DNA of 64,000 nucleotides from Mumia sp050632745 (GTDB lineage: Bacteria > Actinomycetota > Actinomycetes > Propionibacteriales > Nocardioidaceae), in the NCBI RefSeq assembly GCF_050632745.1, contig NZ_JBODSD010000001.1, forward strand, positions 248,001 to 312,000, written 5' to 3'. How positions within the stretch are numbered: position 1 is the first letter of the stretch; each line of letters begins with the position of its first letter. The notes beneath the pieces were generated by a model. The model was not told where the DNA came from and made no database searches. It worked only from the letters and a program-made list of their open reading frames with translations. The position numbers were made by a program, and so were the translations under genes. Below are positions 28,149-37,270 of the stretch, in pieces.

Positions 28149-28820
28149 TCAGCGCGGCCGCGACCGGCCCAGGCGGCGGACGACCAGTGCTTCCGTCGAG
28201 GCGCGGTGGTCGTCGCTCGCGCGGATGAGCTCCTCGACGTCCTGGTCGCGGATCGCGTCGAGGATGCGGTCGTGGTCGGCGTTGACGCGCAGGCTGGAGT
28301 CGGCCTCGTGCATGTACAGCGAGCGGTAGAAGCTCGACATGTACCAGAGGCGTTCGATCTCGCGCCTCACCTGCGTCAGTGGCGAGTACTCGAAGAGCTT
28401 GAAGTGGAAGTGCTCGTTCGACTCCTGGAACTCGTCCGCCTCCGCGGCAGCCGAGAGGGCGCCGAGGTGGTGGTTGATCCTCGCGAGCTCGTCGACGTCG
28501 ACGGTGGAGAGGTCGATGCTGCGGATGAGCTCGGTCTCGAGGAGCCTGCGCATCAGGTAGATCTCGATGAGGTCGTCGCTGCTGAAGCGCGAGACGGTGA
28601 ATCCCGTGTTGGGGCGGTGGTCGAGCACGCCCTCCGCGTGCAGGGTCGACAGCGCCTCGCGCACCGGGATGCGGCTGAGCTTCAGGTGCTCGGCCAGCTC
28701 GCCCTGGTGGACCTTCTGTCCGGGGAGCAGCTCGCCCTCGAGGACCATGCGGCGGATCTCGGTGAGCGCGCGCTCGACGCCGGTTCGCGCGCGCGCGTCC
28801 GGAGCTTCACGGAGGGTCAT
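28149..28820 (-). CDS. GntR-family regulator, FCD (FadR-type) domain
   Basis: A 223-residue FadR-subfamily transcription factor. Residues 12-80 form the winged helix (LKLSRIPVREALSTLHAEG is the recognition helix region). The FCD ligand domain from about 85 to 215 carries the likely metal-binding residues in NEHFHFKLF, NADHDRILDAI and SDDHRASTEA. FCD regulators sense organic acids or acyl-CoA-linked metabolites and usually repress. It diverges from the acyl-CoA synthetase operon, and an operator-like site lies in the centre of the shared 171-base region, 77 bases from each start, so it should control itself and the island. Confidence 0.9.
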   Translation of the reverse strand: MTLREAPDARARTGVERALTEIRRMVLEGELLPGQKVHQGELAEHLKLSRIPVREALSTLHAEGVLDHRPNTGFTVSRFSSDDLIEIYLMRRLLETELIRSIDLSTVDVDELARINHHLGALSAAAEADEFQESNEHFHFKLFEYSPLTQVRREIERLWYMSSFYRSLYMHEADSSLRVNADHDRILDAIRDQDVEELIRASDDHRASTEALVVRRLGRSRPR

Positions 28821-28896
28821 CGGTGGCTCCTTGTCGCCGGCCGCGGTGAGGTCACTCGCTCCTCGATGTTAGGGAAGAGCGTAGTGGAAATCTTTT

Positions 28897-28915
28897 CGTA
28901 TACATTCTTGCATGT
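28897..28915. promoter_or_regulatory. GntR operator-like site 2 (regulator/acyl-CoA synthetase)
   Basis: CGTATACATTCTTGCATGT, centred between the GntR gene and the acyl-CoA synthetase operon. It contains the GTATAC core seen in FadR/VanR-type sites and matches site 3 at 16 of 19 positions. A further GCATGTTCTCATGC palindrome follows directly (28910-28923). Confidence 0.6.
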
Positions 28916-28991
28916 TCTCATGCATTCATGTTTCTATGACGTACGCCACGTGGTGCGCGCCACACGGACGCCGCCGAGTGAGAGGAACCCC

Positions 28992-31148
28992 ATGACCGTG
29001 ATCGACGTCCGCCGCGACGCGACTCGCCTCGACCTGTCCGGCCTCGACAGCCTGTTCCGGCCGCGGAGCGTCGCGGTCCTCGGTGCCTCGACCGACCCGG
29101 TGAAGATCGGGGGCCGTCCGATCCGCTTCCTCAAGGAGCACGGGTTCGCCGGCCCCGTCTACCCGATCAACCCGCGCGCGACCGTGGTGCAGGGGCTGCC
29201 GGCGTTCGCGAGCCTGGACGACGTTGAGGGCGAGGTCGACCTTGCCCTCATCGCCCTGCCGAGCGCGGCCGTCCTCGACGCGGTGCACACGTGCGGGCGC
29301 AACGGCGTCAAGGTCGCCACGATCTTCAGCGCCGGATTCGCCGAGCTCGGCGTCGAGGGCGAGGCCCTGCAGCGCGAGGTCGTCGAGGCGGCCGCCTCGT
29401 ACGGCATGCGCATCCTCGGCCCGAACTGCATCGGCTCCATGAACCGCTCGGTCGGCGCCGTCGGCACCTTCGCCGCCGCGGTCGGGCACACCATCGACCT
29501 CGACGCGCACGCCCGTGTCGCGCTCGTGAGCCAGAGCGGCGCCATCGCCGCGCACTGGGTCGTCGAGGCCGTCGCGCGCGGGATCGACTTCGACCCCTGG
29601 CTGTCCCTCGGCAACGGCAGCGACATCCAGCTCGCCGACGCGCTGGCCTACCTCGCGCTCGATCCCGGCGTCGACGTGATCGCGGTCTACCTCGAGGGCG
29701 CCGCCGACGGCGACCGTCTGCGCGAGGCGCTGCGGGTCGCGCGTGACGCCGGCAAGCCCGTCGTCGCCCTCAAGGTGGGCCGCTCGGAGGTCGGCGCCGC
29801 CGCGGCCGCGTCCCACACGGCCTCGCTGGCCGGCGCGGACCAGGTCTTCGACGCGCTCTTCGCGCAGTACGGCGTCACCCGGGTCGAGTCGATGGCCGAG
29901 CTCCTCGACGTCTCGTACGCGGTCGCGGGCGGCTACCTCCCGACCGGGCGACGGGTCGGCCTGATGACCGGGTCCGGCGGCGTCGGGATCCTGATGGCGG
30001 ACGAGGCCGCCGACGCCGGCCTCGAGGCAGCACCGCTCCCGGTCGCGACCCAGGCGCGGCTCAAGGAGGTCTGGCCCGCCGCCGGCGTCGTCAACCCGGT
30101 CGACCTGACCGCGCAGCTCATGAACGACCCGCGACTCCTGCCGACGTTCCTCGACACCGTCCTCGACGAGGGCGAGTACGACGCGGTCGTCGTCGCCCTC
30201 ACCTACATGGGCCTGTTCGATCCGTGGACCGACCTAGTCGTCGACGCCCTGACGCAGGTCCGCGCCAAGCATCCCGACGCGCCGATCGTCGTGTCGATGC
30301 TGTCGACCCCCGAGGTGCGCCGTGCGGTCGAGGCGCTCCACATCCCCGTGTTCGAGGACGCGTCCACCGCCGTGCGCGTCCTGGGCACGCTGGCCGACAT
30401 CGGGACCAGACCGCCGGGCGCGGTGCACCCCGTCCCCGCCCTCGGGGAGGGGACCAGGCTCGCCGGTCCGTACACGGAGGTGGGCGCCAAGCGCCTGCTC
30501 GCCGACGCCGGCATCCCGGTCGTCAGCGACGTGCTCGTCACGTCTGCGGCCGGCGCCGCCCGTGCTGCCGAGGACGCCGACGGACCGGTGGTCCTCAAGG
30601 TGGTCTCGCCCGACCTCGCGCACAAGAGCGACATCGGCGGTGTCGTCCTCGACGTCGTCGGCGGCGAGGCCGCGGCGGCGGCGTACACCGCCATCCTCGA
30701 CAACGTTACCGCCGCAGCGCCTGCCGCCCGGATCGACGGTGTCGTCGTCTCGCCGATGATCGACGACGGGACCGAGACCATCCTCGGCGCCTACAACGAC
30801 CCGACGTTCGGGCCCGTGGTGATGTTCGGACTCGGCGGCGTCTTCGTCGAGGTCCTGAAGGACGTCACCTACAGGCTCGCCCCGATCGGCCCGGAGGAGG
30901 CCGAGGAGATGATCCGCGAGATCAAGGGCTTCGCCATGCTCGACGGCGCCCGAGGCCGACCGCCGGCCGACGTCGCCGCCCTGGCGGACGCGCTCAGTGC
31001 CCTCTCCGTATTCGCGGCGACCCACCGCGACCAGCTCGACAGCATCGACGTCAACCCGTTCCTCGTCCGGCCCCGGGGTCGTGGCGGAGTCGCGGTCGAC
31101 GCCCTGGTCGTCCTCCAGCCCGAGGCCGACACCGTTCCTCGCTCCTGA
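28992..31148 (+). CDS. NDP-forming acyl-CoA synthetase (acetate-CoA ligase family)
   Basis: A 718-residue protein fusing the alpha and beta halves of ADP/GDP-forming acyl-CoA synthetases. The CoA-binding domain (SVAVLGASTDPVKIGGRP, about residue 28) is followed by a succinyl-CoA-ligase-like domain with the loop VSQSGAIAAHW, a flavodoxin-like part, and a C-terminal ATP-grasp domain from about residue 490 (VVLKVVSPDLAHKSDIGGV). The catalytic His is expected in the middle part (ASHTASLAG). It activates a carboxylic acid to its CoA ester. As first gene before tctCBA, it probably activates the imported acid. AGAGGA precedes the ATG. Confidence 0.9.
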   Translation: MTVIDVRRDATRLDLSGLDSLFRPRSVAVLGASTDPVKIGGRPIRFLKEHGFAGPVYPINPRATVVQGLPAFASLDDVEGEVDLALIALPSAAVLDAVHTCGRNGVKVATIFSAGFAELGVEGEALQREVVEAAASYGMRILGPNCIGSMNRSVGAVGTFAAAVGHTIDLDAHARVALVSQSGAIAAHWVVEAVARGIDFDPWLSLGNGSDIQLADALAYLALDPGVDVIAVYLEGAADGDRLREALRVARDAGKPVVALKVGRSEVGAAAAASHTASLAGADQVFDALFAQYGVTRVESMAELLDVSYAVAGGYLPTGRRVGLMTGSGGVGILMADEAADAGLEAAPLPVATQARLKEVWPAAGVVNPVDLTAQLMNDPRLLPTFLDTVLDEGEYDAVVVALTYMGLFDPWTDLVVDALTQVRAKHPDAPIVVSMLSTPEVRRAVEALHIPVFEDASTAVRVLGTLADIGTRPPGAVHPVPALGEGTRLAGPYTEVGAKRLLADAGIPVVSDVLVTSAAGAARAAEDADGPVVLKVVSPDLAHKSDIGGVVLDVVGGEAAAAAYTAILDNVTAAAPAARIDGVVVSPMIDDGTETILGAYNDPTFGPVVMFGLGGVFVEVLKDVTYRLAPIGPEEAEEMIREIKGFAMLDGARGRPPADVAALADALSALSVFAATHRDQLDSIDVNPFLVRPRGRGGVAVDALVVLQPEADTVPRS

Positions 31149-31191
31149 CCGACGGTCACCCACCCACGTCCCTCGACAGAAGGTTCCTGCC

Positions 31192-32169
31192 ATGAAGCTC
31201 ACCCGTATCGCGGTCCTGGTCGCCGTCGGCGCTCTCGCGACCGCCGGCTGTGCGAAGTCCGACGACGCCTCGGCCTCGGACTTCCCCTCCGACGACATCC
31301 GCATGATCGTCACCTACGCCGCGGGAGGTCCGACCGACCTCGCGGGGCGGGCGATCGCGAAGTCGTACGAGGAGAAGTTCGGCGTGTCCGTCGTCGTCGA
31401 GAACGTCGACGGCGGCTCCGGGGCCGTCGGCACCGCGCAGCTGTCGGCCGCCAAGCCCGACGGACTCACGATCGCGATGACGACCGCGTCGGCCGCCAGC
31501 CGCGTCCCGCTGATCGAGGACGTCGGCTACACCCTCGACGACCTGGCACCGATCGGCGTCGGAACCGTGGGCCCCGGCATGCTGTTCGTGCCCGCCGACT
31601 CGCCGTACCAGACCGCCGAGGAGTTCTTCGAGGCCGCGAAGAAGTCGCCCGGCAAGATCACCGTCGGCACCGCCGGCGCGCAGGCGCCCCAGCACGTCGA
31701 GTTCGAGCGCATGAAGAGCGAGTACGGCATCGAGCTCAACCTGGTGCCGTTCAAGGGCGAGGCGCCGGCGGTCAACGCGCTGCTCGGCGGCAACGTCGAC
31801 GCCGTCTTCGGGTCCAACGCCGAGGTCTCGCTCGCGCAGGTCGAGGCCGGCAAGACCAAGACCCTGGCCGTCGGCTCCACGGAGCGGCTCGACTACGCCC
31901 CCGACGCGCCGACCCTGGTCGAGCTCGGGTACGACAAGCTCACCTACGGCAACTCGATGTTCATCCTCGTGGCGCCGGACGGGACGCCCGACGAGGTCGT
32001 GGCGACGCTCGAGGAGGGTCTCCAGGAGGCCCTCGCCGACCCCGAGATCGCGAAGGTCATCGGCGAGGAGCGCGTGCCGACGGAGTTCATCGGCGCCAAG
32101 GCGATCTCCGACCAGATGCACACCGAGGTCTCCGACCTCGAGCCGATCCTCACGGAGCTGTTCGGCTGA
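31192..32169 (+). CDS. Tripartite tricarboxylate transporter binding protein (TctC)
   Basis: A 325-residue solute receptor. A lipoprotein signal with TAGC places Cys20 as the lipid-modified residue. The mature protein has the TctC family phrases IRMIVTYAAGGPTDLAGRAIA, VENVDGGSGAVGT and the two ligand-loop segments GTAGAQAPQHVE and PFKGEAPAVNALLGGNVD. TctC proteins bind carboxylates such as citrate, tartrate or aromatic acids. It precedes tctB and tctA in the standard order, so a complete transporter is present. Most of these systems are in proteobacteria, but actinobacterial ones exist. Confidence 0.92.
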   Translation: MKLTRIAVLVAVGALATAGCAKSDDASASDFPSDDIRMIVTYAAGGPTDLAGRAIAKSYEEKFGVSVVVENVDGGSGAVGTAQLSAAKPDGLTIAMTTASAASRVPLIEDVGYTLDDLAPIGVGTVGPGMLFVPADSPYQTAEEFFEAAKKSPGKITVGTAGAQAPQHVEFERMKSEYGIELNLVPFKGEAPAVNALLGGNVDAVFGSNAEVSLAQVEAGKTKTLAVGSTERLDYAPDAPTLVELGYDKLTYGNSMFILVAPDGTPDEVVATLEEGLQEALADPEIAKVIGEERVPTEFIGAKAISDQMHTEVSDLEPILTELFG

Positions 32170-32227
32170 TCACCGGTGCGGGCGGGCCACGTCGGCCCGC
32201 CCGGCCAGCCGTCGAAGGAGACATCCC

Positions 32228-32746
32228 ATGAAAGAAAGCTCCGTCGCGGGAGAGGCCGTGCAGGAACGCCCTCCCGAGCCGGTCTCGCGGAAGTCGCGGC
32301 TCGCGTCGTGGATCGCGCTGGCCGCCGTCCTCGTGTTCGCCGTCGTGTTCCTCGTGGAGGCGCTGAACATGAAGGTCGGCACGCTCTCGGCGCCGGGTCC
32401 CGCGCTGTGGCCGACGATCGTCGCCGCGCTGCTGGCCGTGACCTGCCTCGTCGGGTTCGCGCTCGACCTGACGGCCGGTGAGGAACCGTTCGAGCGCGGA
32501 TCGTTCCGCGTCGCCGCCGCGGCCGTCGCGCTCTACCTGTTCATCGTCCTCTTCACGTACACCGGGTCGATCCTCGCCGGCTTCGTGCTGCTGACGTTCT
32601 GGCTGAAGGCGCTCGCGAAGGAGTCGTGGCGACTCTCGCTGACGGTCGCCGCCCTCGGGTCGCTCGCGTCGTACTTCCTCTTCGTCGGGCTGCTCGGGGT
32701 CGTGTTCCCCGACGACCTCGTCGCCTCGCTGTGGGGAGGTCGCTGA
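32228..32746 (+). CDS. Tripartite tricarboxylate transporter small subunit (TctB)
   Basis: A 172-residue membrane protein with a charged N-terminus and four predicted helices (about 27-48, 61-82, 98-125, 138-160). The phrase GTLSAPGPALWPTIVA after the first helix is typical of TctB, the poorly conserved small membrane subunit that partners TctA. It lies between tctC and tctA, 58 bases after the former and one base before the latter. AAGGAG precedes the ATG. Confidence 0.9.
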   Translation: MKESSVAGEAVQERPPEPVSRKSRLASWIALAAVLVFAVVFLVEALNMKVGTLSAPGPALWPTIVAALLAVTCLVGFALDLTAGEEPFERGSFRVAAAAVALYLFIVLFTYTGSILAGFVLLTFWLKALAKESWRLSLTVAALGSLASYFLFVGLLGVVFPDDLVASLWGGR

Positions 32747-32747
32747 C

Positions 32748-34286
32748 GTGGACGCACTGTCCTCGCTCGCCGACGGATTCGGCGTCGTCCTCACCTTCGA
32801 GAACCTGATGTTCGTCACGATCGGCGTGACGATCGGCACGGTCATCGGCGTCCTTCCGGGCCTGGGGCCCACCGCCACGATCGCGCTGCTGCTCCCGATC
32901 ACCTACACGATCTCGCCCGCGGCGGCGGTCATCATGCTCGCCGGCGTCTACTACGGCTCGATGTACGGGGGGACGATCACGTCGGTCCTCCTCCGCATCC
33001 CGGGTGAGGCGGCCAGTGCCGTCACCGCCATCGACGGGTACGAGATGACCCGGCGCGGCCGGTCCGGTCCCGCGCTCGGGATCTCGGCGATCGGCTCGTT
33101 CATCGGCGGCACGGTCGCGATCCTCGGGCTCGTCTTCGTCGCCCCCGCACTGGCCGACTTCGCGCTGCGCTTCGGGCCTCCCGAGTACGCCGCGCTGACC
33201 GCGATGGGCCTGGTGCTCGTCACCTACCTCGGCACCCGCTCGACGATGAAGAGCGTCATCGCGGCGCTCGTGGGCCTGCTCCTCGCCACCGTCGGGCAGG
33301 ACCCGATCGCGGGCACGATGCGGTTCACGTTCGGCATCCCCGACCTGTTCTCCGGCCTCGACATGGTCGCGATCGCGATGGGCCTGTTCGGCGTCGGCGA
33401 GATCCTCTACAACCTTGAGAAGCAGTCCACGCAGGGCGGGACGATCGGCGAGGTCGGCCGGCTGCTCCCGACCCGCGACGACTGGAAGCGGTCGCGGGCG
33501 CCGATCGCGCGTGGCACGATCCTCGGCTTCCCGATCGGCATGCTGCCCGGCGGCGGTGGAGTGATGTCCTCGTTGGCGTCGTACGCGACCGAGAAGAAGG
33601 TCGCCAAGAACCCTGAGGAGTTCGGGCACGGAGCGATCGAGGGCGTCGCCGGGCCGGAGACCGCCAACAACGCGTCGTCGATCTCGGCGTTCATCCCACT
33701 GCTGACGCTCGGCCTGCCGTCGAACGCGGTGCTCGCGCTCATCCTGGGCGCACTGATGATGCAGGACATCACGCCGGGACCGGCGCTGATCACCGACCAC
33801 CCGGACATCTTCTGGGGCGTGGTCGCCTCGATGTTCGTCGGCAACCTGATCCTGCTGGCGCTGAACCTGCCGCTGGTCGGCATCTTCGTCCAGCTGCTGC
33901 GGGTCCGGATCGGCATCATCGGCGGGATCGCGCTGCTCGTGACGCTCGTCGGCGTCTACACGCTGCGCAGCTCGACCTTCGACATGATGGTCGTGCTCGT
34001 GGCCGGCGTCGTCGGCTACCTGATGCGCAAGACCGGCTTCGAGCCCGCGCCGCTGGTGCTCGCCTTCGTGCTCGGCCTGATCCTCGAAGAGGCGTTCCGG
34101 CAGTCGCTGCTCATCTCCCATGGCAGCATGACGATCTTCTTCACCCGGCCGATCTCCGGCGTCATCATGCTCGTCACCCTGCTCCTGATCGCCTCCTCGA
34201 TCCGCGGGGCGGTCCTCCGGAAGCGGAAGGGCGCCGAGGCCGACCTCGGAATCGTCGAACGAACCAAGATGCTCGCAGAGGACTGA
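32748..34286 (+). CDS. Tripartite tricarboxylate transporter large subunit (TctA)
   Basis: A 512-residue integral membrane protein with about eleven helices. It carries the strongly conserved TctA motifs GVLPGLGPTATIALLLP near residue 34, YYGSMYGGTITSVLLRIPGE near 68 and the repeated second-half motif GMLPGGGGVMSSLASY near 262, plus ETANNASSISAFIPLLTLGLP. These two motif clusters form the substrate path. Import is driven by the membrane gradient, with TctC delivering the ligand. GTG at 32748 is one base after the tctB stop; the acyl-CoA dehydrogenase gene follows after a single base. Confidence 0.95.
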   Translation: MDALSSLADGFGVVLTFENLMFVTIGVTIGTVIGVLPGLGPTATIALLLPITYTISPAAAVIMLAGVYYGSMYGGTITSVLLRIPGEAASAVTAIDGYEMTRRGRSGPALGISAIGSFIGGTVAILGLVFVAPALADFALRFGPPEYAALTAMGLVLVTYLGTRSTMKSVIAALVGLLLATVGQDPIAGTMRFTFGIPDLFSGLDMVAIAMGLFGVGEILYNLEKQSTQGGTIGEVGRLLPTRDDWKRSRAPIARGTILGFPIGMLPGGGGVMSSLASYATEKKVAKNPEEFGHGAIEGVAGPETANNASSISAFIPLLTLGLPSNAVLALILGALMMQDITPGPALITDHPDIFWGVVASMFVGNLILLALNLPLVGIFVQLLRVRIGIIGGIALLVTLVGVYTLRSSTFDMMVVLVAGVVGYLMRKTGFEPAPLVLAFVLGLILEEAFRQSLLISHGSMTIFFTRPISGVIMLVTLLLIASSIRGAVLRKRKGAEADLGIVERTKMLAED

Positions 34287-34287
34287 C

Positions 34288-35454
34288 ATGGACCTGAGAT
34301 TCACCGCGGAGCAGGACGCCTTCCGGCGCGAGCTCCAGGCGTGGTTCGAGGCGAACCGCCCGACCGCGCCGCTGGACCCCCCGTACTCCGAGACCGGACT
34401 CGCCCAGCACATGGAGTGGGAGCGCCGCCTGCACGCCGCCGGGTACGCCGCACCGGGCTGGCCGGCCGAGGTCGGAGGCCTGGGTGCCGACGCGTGGCAC
34501 CAGATGATCTACGACGAGGAGTACGCACGCTTCGAGCTGCCCGAGCGGCTCAACAAGATGGGCCTCGTGCACGGCGGGCCGACGGTGCTCGCGCACGGGA
34601 CGGAGGAGCAGCAGCGCCGCTGGCTGCCCGACCTGCTGAGCTGTGAGCGCATCTGGTGCCAGGGCTTCTCGGAGCCGGAGGCCGGCAGCGACCTCGCGAA
34701 CCTCCGGACGACCGCTCGTGTCGAGGGCGACACCCTCGTCGTCAACGGCCAGAAGACGTGGACCTCGCAGGGCACCATCGCCCACACGATGTTCGCGCTC
34801 GTCCGCACCGACCCCGAGGCGCCGAAGCACCGGGGGCTCTCGTTCGTCATCCTCGACCTGGACAGCCCCGGGGTCGAGGTCCGGCCGCTCGTGCAGCTGC
34901 ACGGCAACGCCGGGTTCGCCGAGGTGTTCTTCACCGACGTCGAGGTGCCGCTCGAGAACGTCGTGGGCCCGCTCAACGACGGCTGGCGGGTCGCGCAGAC
35001 CTCGCTGCAGCTCGAGCGGGGCACCGGGCGCGGCACCCACACCCGGCTTCGGATGGCCGTCGAGCACCTCACCGAGGACGTCCGCAAGCTGGCTGCCGAC
35101 GACGCCGGAGCGCTGCAGCGGCTCGGAGCGCTGCGCGCGTGGACCTACGCGTACGAGCAGGCCACTTTCGCCTCGACCGACCGGATCGCCCGGGAGGTCC
35201 CCGACGACAGCTTCTCCAGCATCATCAAGCTGCGCTGGGCGGAGATCCAGACCGCCATCCACGAGGAGAACCTCGCGGTCCTCGGACCCGCCGCCGAGAT
35301 CCCCGACTGGATCGGCGACGAGGGCGAGCTGCGGGGGATGCGCCGTACCTACTGGCACGGGAGGGCGGGCGAGATCTACGCCGGCTCGACCGAGATCCAG
35401 CGCAACATCGTCGCCGAGCGCCTCCTCGGCCTTCCCAGGGAGCCCCGACCGTGA
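34288..35454 (+). CDS. Acyl-CoA dehydrogenase, first subunit of a pair
   Basis: A 388-residue acyl-CoA dehydrogenase. FAD/substrate motifs include GFSEPEAGSDLANLRTTA, GQKTWTSQG and the C-terminal GEIYAGSTEIQRNIVAERLLGLP. At the position where medium-chain enzymes have the catalytic Glu (YEGT) this protein has Ala, so the base must come from elsewhere, as in the steroid-type enzymes where a Glu on an inner helix (here perhaps in LQLERGTG) acts. The stop overlaps the start of a second, shorter dehydrogenase gene; such adjacent pairs form alpha2beta2 heterotetramers in steroid side-chain catabolism. ATG follows tctA by one base. Confidence 0.9.
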   Translation: MDLRFTAEQDAFRRELQAWFEANRPTAPLDPPYSETGLAQHMEWERRLHAAGYAAPGWPAEVGGLGADAWHQMIYDEEYARFELPERLNKMGLVHGGPTVLAHGTEEQQRRWLPDLLSCERIWCQGFSEPEAGSDLANLRTTARVEGDTLVVNGQKTWTSQGTIAHTMFALVRTDPEAPKHRGLSFVILDLDSPGVEVRPLVQLHGNAGFAEVFFTDVEVPLENVVGPLNDGWRVAQTSLQLERGTGRGTHTRLRMAVEHLTEDVRKLAADDAGALQRLGALRAWTYAYEQATFASTDRIAREVPDDSFSSIIKLRWAEIQTAIHEENLAVLGPAAEIPDWIGDEGELRGMRRTYWHGRAGEIYAGSTEIQRNIVAERLLGLPREPRP

Positions 35455-36479
35455 ACTTCGCCTTCGACGACGAGCAGATCGCGCTCGCCGACTCCGTACG
35501 CCGCCTGCTCGACAAGCAGGCCGACCCCGTGACGCTGCGCGCCCTGTGGGGCGACGCGGACGGGCGGTCGCCGAACCTGTGGGACGAGCTGGCGGCGTCC
35601 GGGCTCCCGTCGATCCTCGTCCCCGAGGACGACGGCGGTGCCGGCGGGGACCTCGTCGACCTCGTGCTCGTGCTCGAGGAGGTCGGCCAGCACGCCGTCC
35701 CCGACGCGCTCGTGGAGGCCCTCGTGGTCGGTCCGGTCGCGCTGGTGCGCGGTGCGAGCGCCGAGGTGCGCGACACGTGGCTGCCCGCGGTCGCCGCCGG
35801 CGAGCGTCGTCTCACGGCGGCGCTGCGCGGGCTCGACTCCGTGCCGGACGCGCACGTGAGCGACGGGATCGTCGCCGTGGTCGGTGACGATCTCCTGCTG
35901 CTGGCGCGCGACGAGGTCGACGTCGAGCCGCTGCGCTCGATGGACCCCTCGCGCCGTCAGTCGCGCGTGACGATCCGCCCCGGTGCCGACCCCGTGCGGC
36001 TCGACGCCGACCCGGCACTCGTCCAGGCGCTGCTCGCGTACGAGGCGGTCGCGTCGGCGGCCGTGCTCATCGGCCTCTCGCGGCAGATGCTCGACCTCAC
36101 CGTCGAGTACGTGAAGGTGCGCCGCCAGTTCGACCGCGTCGTCGGCTCCTTCCAGGCCGTCAAGCACCAGCTCGCGCACGCGACGTCGCTGGTGACGATG
36201 GCGCGGCTCGTCGTGCAGGCCGCGGCGTGGACGACGGCGAACGAGGGCAGCGACGCCCTCGACGCCGCCCGCTCGGCACGCGTGTGCGCGCTCGACGCCG
36301 AGTTCGAGGCGAACCGCGTCGCACTGCAGCTCCACGGCGGCATCGGGTTCACCTGGGAGCACGACCTGCAGCTCTGGCTGAAGCTCGGCAAGTCGCTCGA
36401 GCAGGCCCACGGGGGGCGCAACGCGCTCGCCGGCGCGATCGGTACGGCCGCCGTGGCCGGGACGGCGGTGGCGTCGTGA
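35451..36479 (+). CDS. Acyl-CoA dehydrogenase, second subunit of a pair
   Basis: A 342-residue acyl-CoA dehydrogenase-like protein with short, divergent N-terminal and middle domains. The better-conserved C-terminal domain shows VKVRRQFDRVVGSFQAVKHQ and LHGGIGFTWEHDLQLWLK. It lacks the EPEAGSD-type substrate motif and the YEGT-type C-terminal Glu, which is the pattern of the partner subunit in heteromeric dehydrogenases. GTG at 35451 overlaps the previous stop (GTGA); its own stop overlaps the next gene. Probable partner of the preceding dehydrogenase. Confidence 0.88.
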   Translation: MNFAFDDEQIALADSVRRLLDKQADPVTLRALWGDADGRSPNLWDELAASGLPSILVPEDDGGAGGDLVDLVLVLEEVGQHAVPDALVEALVVGPVALVRGASAEVRDTWLPAVAAGERRLTAALRGLDSVPDAHVSDGIVAVVGDDLLLLARDEVDVEPLRSMDPSRRQSRVTIRPGADPVRLDADPALVQALLAYEAVASAAVLIGLSRQMLDLTVEYVKVRRQFDRVVGSFQAVKHQLAHATSLVTMARLVVQAAAWTTANEGSDALDAARSARVCALDAEFEANRVALQLHGGIGFTWEHDLQLWLKLGKSLEQAHGGRNALAGAIGTAAVAGTAVAS

Positions 36480-37270
36480 TCGACGGCGTGCTCGACCCGC
36501 CCGTGCTCAGCGACGTCACCGACGGCGTCATGACGATCACCCTCAACCGGCCCCGGCGCAAGAACGCGATGGGCCCCGCGGGCTGGGCCGCGCTGTACGA
36601 CGCCGTGCGCGCGGCCGCGTACGACGACGCGGTGCGCGCCGTGGTCGTCACCGGTGCCGAGCGGACGTTCTGCGCCGGTGCCGACATCTCCGGCGCCCCC
36701 GTCGGCCATCCGGTGACCCGGGTCCGCAACATCAGCCGGACCGCGGAGGCGCTGTACTCACTGGCGAAGCCGACCGTCGCGAAGGTCGAGGGTCACGCCG
36801 TCGGCGCGGGATGGAACCTCGCACTGTGCTGCGACCTCGTCGTCACCGCCGACGACGCGAAGTTCTCCCAGATCTTCGCCAAGCGCGCCCTGAGCCTGGA
36901 CTTCGGCGGGTCGTGGCTGCTGCCGCGGCTGGCGGGGCTGCAGCAGGCGAAGCGGCTCGCCTTCCTCTCCGAGCTCGTCTCGGCGCAGGAGGCCAAGGAG
37001 CTCGGTCTCGCCACCTGGGTCGTCGCTCCGGACGAGATCGACGCGTTCGTCGACGACCTGGCCGAGCGCCTCGCCCAGATGCCGCCGATCGCGGTCGCCC
37101 AGAACAAGGAGCTGCTCAACGCCGGCATGGTCCTCCCGATGCGCGAGGCGCTCGACAGCGAGGCGCGCGCGCAGGCCGTCAACTACGCCACCGACGACGC
37201 CCCCGCGGCACGCCGGGCGTTCCAGGAGAAGACCGAGGCGACCTTCACGGGGGAGTGGTCGATCCGATGA
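36476..37270 (+). CDS. Enoyl-CoA hydratase/isomerase family protein (1)
   Basis: A 264-residue crotonase. The oxyanion-hole segments are TFCAGADISG (about residue 62) and HAVGAGWNLALCCDLVV (about 105). The acid position is occupied by Asp in ALSLDFGGSWLLPR, a pattern nearer to PaaG/PaaB-like isomerase-hydratases than to mitochondrial crotonase. It acts on a 2-enoyl- or 3-enoyl-CoA made by the preceding dehydrogenase pair. GTG at 36476 overlaps the upstream stop by 4 bases and the stop overlaps the next gene by 4. Confidence 0.88.
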   Translation: MIDGVLDPPVLSDVTDGVMTITLNRPRRKNAMGPAGWAALYDAVRAAAYDDAVRAVVVTGAERTFCAGADISGAPVGHPVTRVRNISRTAEALYSLAKPTVAKVEGHAVGAGWNLALCCDLVVTADDAKFSQIFAKRALSLDFGGSWLLPRLAGLQQAKRLAFLSELVSAQEAKELGLATWVVAPDEIDAFVDDLAERLAQMPPIAVAQNKELLNAGMVLPMREALDSEARAQAVNYATDDAPAARRAFQEKTEATFTGEWSIR